A model generated the notes under the pieces. That model had not been told where the DNA came from. It searched no databases and saw only the letters and a program-made list of their open reading frames with translations. The position numbers and the translations under genes are program-made. From contig CP070733.1 of the NCBI GenBank assembly GCA_020347585.1, positions 1,253,907 to 1,259,834 on the forward strand: a stretch of 5,928 nucleotides of DNA, written 5' to 3'. The DNA is from Pseudomonadota bacterium. GTDB lineage: Bacteria; Pseudomonadota; Gammaproteobacteria; CAMYNG01. Positions 1 to 5,928 of the stretch are shown here, in pieces; the first letter of the stretch is position 1, and the number at the start of each line of letters is the position of its first letter.

Positions 1-2282
<2,282 letters not shown>

Positions 2283-2371
2283 TCCACGGAATCTTCACCA
2301 CGGCATCGTCGGGGCTCTGATGTGCCCGGCGCGTGTTGTTTTACCACCGGGGATTTTCCCAGCGTAATATT

Positions 2372-2734
2372 ATGCCCAGAGAGTTCAGTCGCACCCGGCG
2401 TGTCGGCGAGCAGATCCAGCGTGAGTTGGCTCAGCTGATCCAACAGGAAATCAAGGACCCGCGCCTTGGCATGGTCACGGTTTCCGCTGTGCAGATATCG
2501 CGGGATTTGGCGGTGGCCAAGGTCTATGTGACTGTCCTTGACGATGCCTGTCTCGATACAACACTGCGCATCCTCAACAAGGCGGCCGGTTTTCTGCGGC
2601 ACGCGCTGGGGAAACGCATGACGCTTCGCGCAGTTCCGGAACTGCGGTTCTTCAACGACAAGACCCTCGTCGAAGGTACTAAACTTGCCGAACTTATCGA
2701 TCGGGCCGTGGCCCGTGACCGGCGCGGCGAGTAG
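2372..2734 (+). CDS. rbfA: Ribosome-binding factor A (30S maturation factor)
   Basis: Small KH-fold protein that binds the maturing 30S subunit, helps 16S rRNA 5'-end maturation and is needed for cold adaptation in E. coli. The product is 120 residues, close to the family's usual 110-135. It begins MPREFSRTRRV, matching the E. coli start MAKEFGRPQRV, which is why ATG 2372 is chosen over an in-frame GTG at 2333 that would add 13 unlike residues. Family landmarks are EIKDPRLG (26-33), SRDLAVAKVYV (43-53), the AxG kink of the KH-like fold (AAG, 71-73) and VPELRFF followed by LVEG (88-102). It lies 89 nt after infB and 11 nt before truB and is presumably co-transcribed with both. No good Shine-Dalgarno sequence sits at normal spacing; GGGGA at 2349-2353 is about 18 nt upstream, so initiation may be weak. 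It ends in TAG. Confidence 0.96.
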   Translation: MPREFSRTRRVGEQIQRELAQLIQQEIKDPRLGMVTVSAVQISRDLAVAKVYVTVLDDACLDTTLRILNKAAGFLRHALGKRMTLRAVPELRFFNDKTLVEGTKLAELIDRAVARDRRGE

Positions 2735-2740
2735 GAAGGA
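2733..2740 (+). promoter_or_regulatory. Ribosome binding site deciding the TTG start of truB
   Basis: AGGAAGGA overlaps the rbfA stop codon (TAG, 2732-2734) and ends 5 nt before TTG 2746. It is the strongest Shine-Dalgarno-like sequence in the window and supports the unusual TTG start. The next in-frame ATG is codon 65, past the catalytic Asp, so it cannot be the start. Overlap with the rbfA stop suggests translational coupling. Confidence 0.75.
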
Positions 2741-2745
2741 TACAG

Positions 2746-3678
2746 TTGGGACGACGACGCGCTCAGGGCCGCAAGGTTAACGGGATATTGCTGCTGGACA
2801 AGCCGGTGGGGATTACCTCCAACGGCGCACTGCAGTCGGCCAAGCGCCTGTTTCGGGCGCGCAAGGCAGGGCATACCGGCAGTCTTGACCCGCTGGCCAG
2901 CGGGTTACTTCCGATTTGTTTTGGTGAAGCCACCAAGATGTCGGGTTATTTGCTCGATGCTGATAAGCACTATGAGGGCATGTGCAAGCTCGGGGCGCGC
3001 ACCAGCACCGGCGACGCAGAGGGCGAGGTCATCGCAACCCGGCCGGTTCCCGCACTGGACGAGGCGCAGGCGCGTGCCGTGCTGGCGCGGTTTACCGGCG
3101 AGATCGAGCAGATCCCGCCGATGCGTTCGGCCGTCAAAGTTAACGGTCAGCCCCTCTACAAACTGGCGCACCAGGGCCTGGAGATAGAGCGCAAGCCCCG
3201 CAGGATAATGGTGTACGAACTCGCCCTGATGCGACTCGAGGGTGACGAACTGGAAATCGATTTGCGCTGATCCACGGGCACCTACGTACGAACCCTTGCC
3301 GAGGATATCGGTGAGGCCATCGGCTGCGGAGCCCTCCTCGGCGCACTGCGCCGCACCGGGGCCGGGCCGTTTGATGTCGCCGACGCCATCACCCTGGAGC
3401 GGCTCGAGCAGGTGGCGCAGGAGGGTTACGAGGCCCTCGATGGGCTGCTACTGCCCATGGAGGAGGCGCTGGCGCAGTGGCCGGCGGTCAATGTGACAGC
3501 CAACAGTGCCTACTACCTCTCACAGGGACAGGCAGTGTTGGTGCCGCAGGCCCCCACCAGTGGCTGGGTGCGCCTGTTCGGAGCCGATAAGCGTTTCCTC
3601 GGCGTCGGCCAGGTGCTCGAGGATGGGCGGATTGCGCCCCGGCGCCTGGTGAGCACCGGCTCCGGCGATGCCGCGTAA
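2746..3678 (+). pseudogene. truB: tRNA pseudouridine(55) synthase, frame interrupted by one in-frame TGA (pseudogene, error or recoded)
   Basis: TruB converts U55 of the tRNA T-loop to pseudouridine and also acts as a tRNA chaperone. From TTG 2746 to TAA 3676-3678 the frame has 310 codons, against 314 residues in E. coli. It is interrupted once, by TGA at codon 175 (3268-3270). Before the TGA are NGILLLDKP (12-20), His43 in AGHTG, the catalytic Asp48 in GSLDPLASG and the substrate-stacking Tyr76. After it, in the same frame, are STGTYVRT with the arginine equivalent to E. coli Arg181, a GCGALLGALRRT block, and a C-terminal PUA-like region ending in RIAPRRLV. A protein ending at the TGA (174 residues) would lack the active-site arginine and the PUA domain, so it should be inactive. 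There is no frameshift or second stop, so any damage is recent. truB is dispensable in E. coli, so loss is plausible; readthrough or selenocysteine insertion would instead give a full-length enzyme. Family assignment is sure; functional state is not. Confidence 0.85.
3268..3270 (+). other. In-frame TGA codon at a family cysteine position in truB
   Basis: The context reads L-R-TGA-S-T-G-T-Y-V-R-T. E. coli TruB has I-H-C-S-K-G-T-Y-I-R-T here (its Cys174, by my recall of that sequence), so TGA replaces a Cys codon by a single third-base change from TGC or TGT. Selenocysteine is therefore formally possible. However, I see no convincing bacterial SECIS hairpin just downstream: the best pairing is GGCA (3277-3280) with TGCC (3297-3300) across a 16-nt loop, which is weak. 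Recalled work on TruB found its cysteines not essential for activity. Confidence 0.9.
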
Positions 3679-3717
3679 TGGCGCTATCTTGCGCCACATT
3701 TGCTTGTATAAGCGCCA
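3679..3717. repeat. Inverted repeats with two alternative pairings after truB
   Basis: TGGCGC at 3679-3684, directly after the truB stop, is perfectly complementary to GCGCCA at 3691-3696 (6-bp stem, 6-nt loop) and equally to GCGCCA at 3712-3717. The two hairpins exclude each other in a transcript coming from upstream. No run of T follows either stem, so this is not a typical intrinsic terminator. It could pause polymerase, protect or guide cleavage of the truB 3' end, or be chance in GC-rich DNA. No function can be assigned. Confidence 0.5.
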
Positions 3718-3733
3718 CGCGCGCGGGTAAAAT
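3705..3733 (+). promoter_or_regulatory. Candidate sigma-70 promoter for rpsO-pnp
   Basis: TTGTAT (3705-3710; 3 of 6 to the -35 consensus) and TAAAAT (3728-3733; 5 of 6 to the -10) are separated by exactly 17 nt. Transcription would start near 3740, leaving a leader of about 42 nt before rpsO. The bases after the -10 (ACCGCG) are GC-rich, as at many growth-rate-controlled ribosomal promoters. E. coli also has an rpsO promoter between truB and rpsO, which supports the placement. The weak -35 and lack of transcript data keep this a candidate. Confidence 0.5.
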
Positions 3734-3771
3734 ACCGCGTTCTTTGAGACCCGTAAAAATTCTGTAGGTAC

Positions 3772-3776
3772 AGGAG
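3772..3776 (+). promoter_or_regulatory. Ribosome binding site of rpsO, partly within a small hairpin
   Basis: AGGAG lies 6 nt before the rpsO ATG, an ideal Shine-Dalgarno arrangement. CTGT (3762-3765) can pair with ACAG (3770-3773) across an AGGT loop, covering the first bases of the site. E. coli S15 represses its own mRNA through a pseudoknot at the start site. Whether this leader does something similar cannot be told from a 4-bp stem. Confidence 0.65.
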
Positions 3777-3782
3777 TCCGTA

Positions 3783-4052
3783 ATGTCACTGAGCGCCGAA
3801 CAAAAGGCTCAGATTGTCACAGATTTTCAGCGCGCCACAGGCGACACCGGTTCGCCCGAGGTGCAAATCGCGCTGTTGTCTGCCCGCATCGATGATCTTT
3901 CCGAGCACTTCAAATCACATGCCCACGATTTTCATTCCCGCCGCGGTCTGCTGCGGATGGTCAGTCAGCGTCGCAAGCTGCTCGACTACCTCAAGGGCAA
4001 GGACCTGCAGCGTTATCGCGACCTGATTGGCAGGCTTGGCCTGCGCAAGTAA
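3783..4052 (+). CDS. rpsO: 30S ribosomal protein S15
   Basis: Primary 16S rRNA-binding protein that joins helices 20-22, nucleates the 30S platform and contributes to an intersubunit bridge. The product is 89 residues, the same as in E. coli including the initiator Met. It starts MSLSAEQKAQIV; residues 21-28 are DTGSPEVQ, and about 51-71 hold the near-invariant block with HSRRGLLRMVSQRRKLLDYL, matching E. coli S15 residue for residue. It ends in RLGLRK and TAA. Four helices and a strongly basic second half are as expected. The start at ATG 3783 is fixed by family length and by AGGAG six bases upstream. It follows truB by 104 nt containing its likely own promoter and precedes pnp by 23 nt, so S15 and PNPase are probably made from one message, as in E. 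coli. Self-repression by S15 is known in the family but not shown here. Confidence 0.98.
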   Translation: MSLSAEQKAQIVTDFQRATGDTGSPEVQIALLSARIDDLSEHFKSHAHDFHSRRGLLRMVSQRRKLLDYLKGKDLQRYRDLIGRLGLRK

Positions 4053-4064
4053 CCCGTTTCGGGT
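4052..4064. other. Small hairpin between rpsO and pnp
   Basis: ACCCG (4052-4056) pairs perfectly with CGGGT (4060-4064) across a TTT loop, starting at the last base of the rpsO stop codon. A short T run (4071-4074) follows only after GTGGGGAA, so it fits an intrinsic terminator poorly. E. coli has a terminator and an RNase III-cleaved hairpin in its much longer rpsO-pnp spacer; this 5-bp stem is too short to serve as a usual RNase III substrate. It may be a pause or mRNA end-protecting element, or have no role. Confidence 0.4.
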
Positions 4065-4075
4065 GGGGAATTTTA

Positions 4076-5928
4076 ATGACTCCTGTAATTAAAGAATTCA
4101 CGTACGGTGAGCATGCCGTACGCCTGGAAACCAACGAGATAGCAAAACAGTCCTCCGGCGCCGTCATGGTGCAAATGGGCGACACGGTGGTGCTAGTGAC
4201 GGCGGTTGCCATGAAGCACGCCATGGAAGGACGCGATTTTTTCCCGCTGACCGTGAACTATCAGGAGCGCACCTACGCCGCTGGCAAGATTCCGGGCGGT
4301 TTCCTGCGCCGTGAAGGTCGCCCGTCGGAGAACGAAACGTTGGTTTCCCGCCTGATCGATCGTCCGATTCGCCCACTGTTCCCGGACGGGTTCACCAACG
4401 AGGTGCAGATAATTGCCACCGTGATGTCGCTCGACCCGGAGGTCACTCCCGACATTCCTGCGATGTTTGGTGCTTCGGCAGCACTGGCCCTGTCCGGTGC
4501 GCCCTACAACGGGCCCATCGGTGCCGCGCGCGTTGGCTACAAGGACGGCAACTATCTGCTGAACCCCTCGCGCGAACAGATCGAGGAATCTGACCTTGAC
4601 CTGGTAGTGGCGGGCACCGAGCGCGCCGTGCTGATGGTGGAATCCGAGGCCGACGGCCTGTCAGAAGAGGTGATGCTAGGTGCCGTGATGTACGGCCATG
4701 AGCAGATGCAAGTTGTGATCAATGCCATCCGAGAGCTTGCCGCCGAAGCCGGTGTGCAGCCGTGGGACTGGCAGGCACCCGTGCGGGACGAAAGCGTGGA
4801 CCAGGCAGTAGCCGATGCGGGCGAGGCCGCGTTCGTCGAGGCCTACCAGATTCGCGAAAAAATGCCGCGTTATACGCGTCTTGGAGAAGTTCGCTCCCAA
4901 ATCGTCGAGCAGCTCGCCGGCGACGAGACCTGGAGCGAGGCACAGGTGCGCGAAGCCATCGAAAAGGTGGAAAAGAAGATTGTGCGCAGCCGAGTTCTTA
5001 ACGGTGAGCCGCGCATCGACGGGCGCGACACTCGCACCGTGCGTCAGATCACCGTCAAGGTCGGTGTGCTGCCGCGAGCCCACGGCTCGGCGCTGTTTAC
5101 GCGCGGTGAGACCCAGGCACTGGTGGTGACCACACTCGGTACCGAGCGTGATTCTCAGATTATCGATGCGATGGAGGGTTCCTATCGCGAGCCGTTCATG
5201 CTGCACTATAATTTTCCGCCTTACTGCGTGGGTGAGACCGGCATGGTTGGTAGCCCCAAGCGCCGCGAAATTGGTCACGGCCGGCTCGCTAAGCGTGGGA
5301 TTCTCGCCTGTATGCCGGACATCAATGGTTTCCCATACACCCTGCGTGTGGTCTCGGAGATCACCGAGTCCAATGGCTCCAGCTCCATGGCCTCGGTGTG
5401 CGGCACCAGCCTCGCGCTGATGGATGCGGGCGTACCGATTAAGGCGCCTGTGGCGGGTATTGCGATGGGTCTTATTAAGGACGAGGAACGATTTGCGGTG
5501 CTTAGCGATATCCTGGGTGACGAGGATCACCTTGGCGACATGGATTTCAAGGTTGCGGGCACTACCGAGGGCGTCAACGCCCTGCAAATGGACATCAAGA
5601 TCGACGGCATTACCCGCGAGATCATGGAAGCCGCCCTGGCGCAGGCACGAGACGGACGGCTGCACATTCTCGGCGAGATGAACAAGGTCATCAGCGGCCC
5701 GCGCACGGATATGTCCGAATATGCACCGCGGTATGTCACATTCTCCATCAATCCGGAAAAAATCCGCGACGTGATCGGTAAGGGCGGCGCTACGATCCGT
5801 TCGATTACCGAGGAAACCGGAACTTCAATCGACATCAACGACGAGGGCGTGATCAAGATCGCATCGGTTGACCTGGCCGCCGCGAACGAGGCTCGCCGCC
5901 GCATCGAGGATATCACCGCCGAGGTCGA
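4076..5928 (+). CDS. pnp: Polyribonucleotide nucleotidyltransferase (PNPase), 3' end cut off by window
   Basis: Phosphate-dependent 3'-to-5' exoribonuclease that releases nucleoside diphosphates and can run in reverse to add tails; a trimeric ring and degradosome partner in E. coli. The frame stays open from ATG 4076 to the window end, 617 codons of about 700. The start gives MTPVIKEFTYG, aligning with E. coli MLNPIVRKFQYG; GGGGA at 4065-4069 is a modest ribosome binding site 6 nt upstream. The first RNase PH-like domain contains DFFPLTVNYQERTYAAGKIPG and RLIDRPIRPLFP. An all-helical linker follows, then the catalytic second RNase PH-like domain with TRGETQAL, NFPPYCVGETG, GSPKRREIGHGRLAKR and LGDEDHLGDMDFK, whose Asp482 and Asp488 match E. 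coli Asp486 and Asp492. A KH domain follows with GKGG at 568-571. The S1 domain is expected beyond the window. No broken motif is seen. It lies 23 nt after rpsO. Confidence 0.98.
   Translation, partial: MTPVIKEFTYGEHAVRLETNEIAKQSSGAVMVQMGDTVVLVTAVAMKHAMEGRDFFPLTVNYQERTYAAGKIPGGFLRREGRPSENETLVSRLIDRPIRPLFPDGFTNEVQIIATVMSLDPEVTPDIPAMFGASAALALSGAPYNGPIGAARVGYKDGNYLLNPSREQIEESDLDLVVAGTERAVLMVESEADGLSEEVMLGAVMYGHEQMQVVINAIRELAAEAGVQPWDWQAPVRDESVDQAVADAGEAAFVEAYQIREKMPRYTRLGEVRSQIVEQLAGDETWSEAQVREAIEKVEKKIVRSRVLNGEPRIDGRDTRTVRQITVKVGVLPRAHGSALFTRGETQALVVTTLGTERDSQIIDAMEGSYREPFMLHYNFPPYCVGETGMVGSPKRREIGHGRLAKRGILACMPDINGFPYTLRVVSEITESNGSSSMASVCGTSLALMDAGVPIKAPVAGIAMGLIKDEERFAVLSDILGDEDHLGDMDFKVAGTTEGVNALQMDIKIDGITREIMEAALAQARDGRLHILGEMNKVISGPRTDMSEYAPRYVTFSINPEKIRDVIGKGGATIRSITEETGTSIDINDEGVIKIASVDLAAANEARRRIEDITAEV

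Noticed and set aside
2311..2341. Terminator after infB (GGGC at 2312-2315 with GCCC at 2324-2327)
   Set aside because: Only four base pairs with an 8-nt loop, and the T-rich stretch is about 10 nt away and interrupted by G.
2333..2371. Upstream GTG start adding 13 residues to rbfA
   Set aside because: The extra residues do not resemble RbfA, and the E. coli protein begins at the position of ATG 2372.
3271..3330. SECIS element after the truB TGA
   Set aside because: Only short, loosely spaced pairings were found by eye, with no stable stem and small GU-containing loop as in the E. coli fdhF element. A covariance search could overturn this.
3412..3678. Separate gene starting at GTG 3412, or restart after the TGA
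   Set aside because: This is the C-terminal PUA-like part of TruB in the original frame. No Shine-Dalgarno sequence is evident and it would be only 88 residues without the catalytic core.
3689..3712. Promoter made of TTGCGC (3689-3694) and TATAAG (3707-3712)
   Set aside because: The spacer is only 12 nt, too short for sigma-70; TTGTAT and TAAAAT with 17 nt fit better.
4676..5665. Long 329-codon open frame on the - strand across pnp
   Set aside because: It lies wholly inside strongly conserved PNPase coding sequence, has no recognisable protein motif, and long antisense frames are common in GC-rich genes.

Overview
The window is a stretch of the conserved bacterial translation and RNA-processing operon, in the order infB (5' end cut off), rbfA, truB, rpsO, pnp (3' end cut off), all on the + strand. 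This order is the classic gammaproteobacterial nusA-infB-rbfA-truB-rpsO-pnp arrangement. The proteins read as close relatives of the E. coli ones: IF2 with a long charged N-terminal region, S15 nearly identical through its central block, and PNPase with the same catalytic and KH motifs. The DNA is clearly GC-rich. My best guess is a GC-rich gammaproteobacterium, but genus cannot be set from this sequence.

Layout: 1-2282 is IF2, from within its N-terminal region to the C-terminus. 2283-2371 is an 89-nt spacer with no clear signal. 2372-2734 is RbfA. After 11 nt with a strong ribosome binding site comes TruB (2746-3678), which starts at TTG and is split by an in-frame TGA at 3268-3270. 3679-3782 is a 104-nt spacer with a plausible sigma-70 promoter, a set of GGCGC-type inverted repeats and the rpsO ribosome binding site. 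3783-4052 is S15. Only 23 nt, holding a small hairpin, separate it from pnp (4076 to the window end), which is open for 617 codons and stops in or just after the KH domain.

The genes work together in translation and RNA metabolism. IF2 places fMet-tRNA on the ribosome, RbfA matures the 30S subunit, TruB makes pseudouridine 55 in tRNA, S15 nucleates the 30S platform, and PNPase degrades RNA from the 3' end.

The one real oddity is the TGA in truB. It lies exactly where E. coli TruB has a cysteine, seven codons before the conserved catalytic-site arginine, and the frame on both sides is intact and well conserved. It may be a sequencing error, a recent nonsense mutation, or recoding (readthrough or selenocysteine). 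The window alone cannot decide, and the simple explanations are more likely. I see no mobile element, CRISPR array, tRNA or rRNA gene, and no clearly new system.
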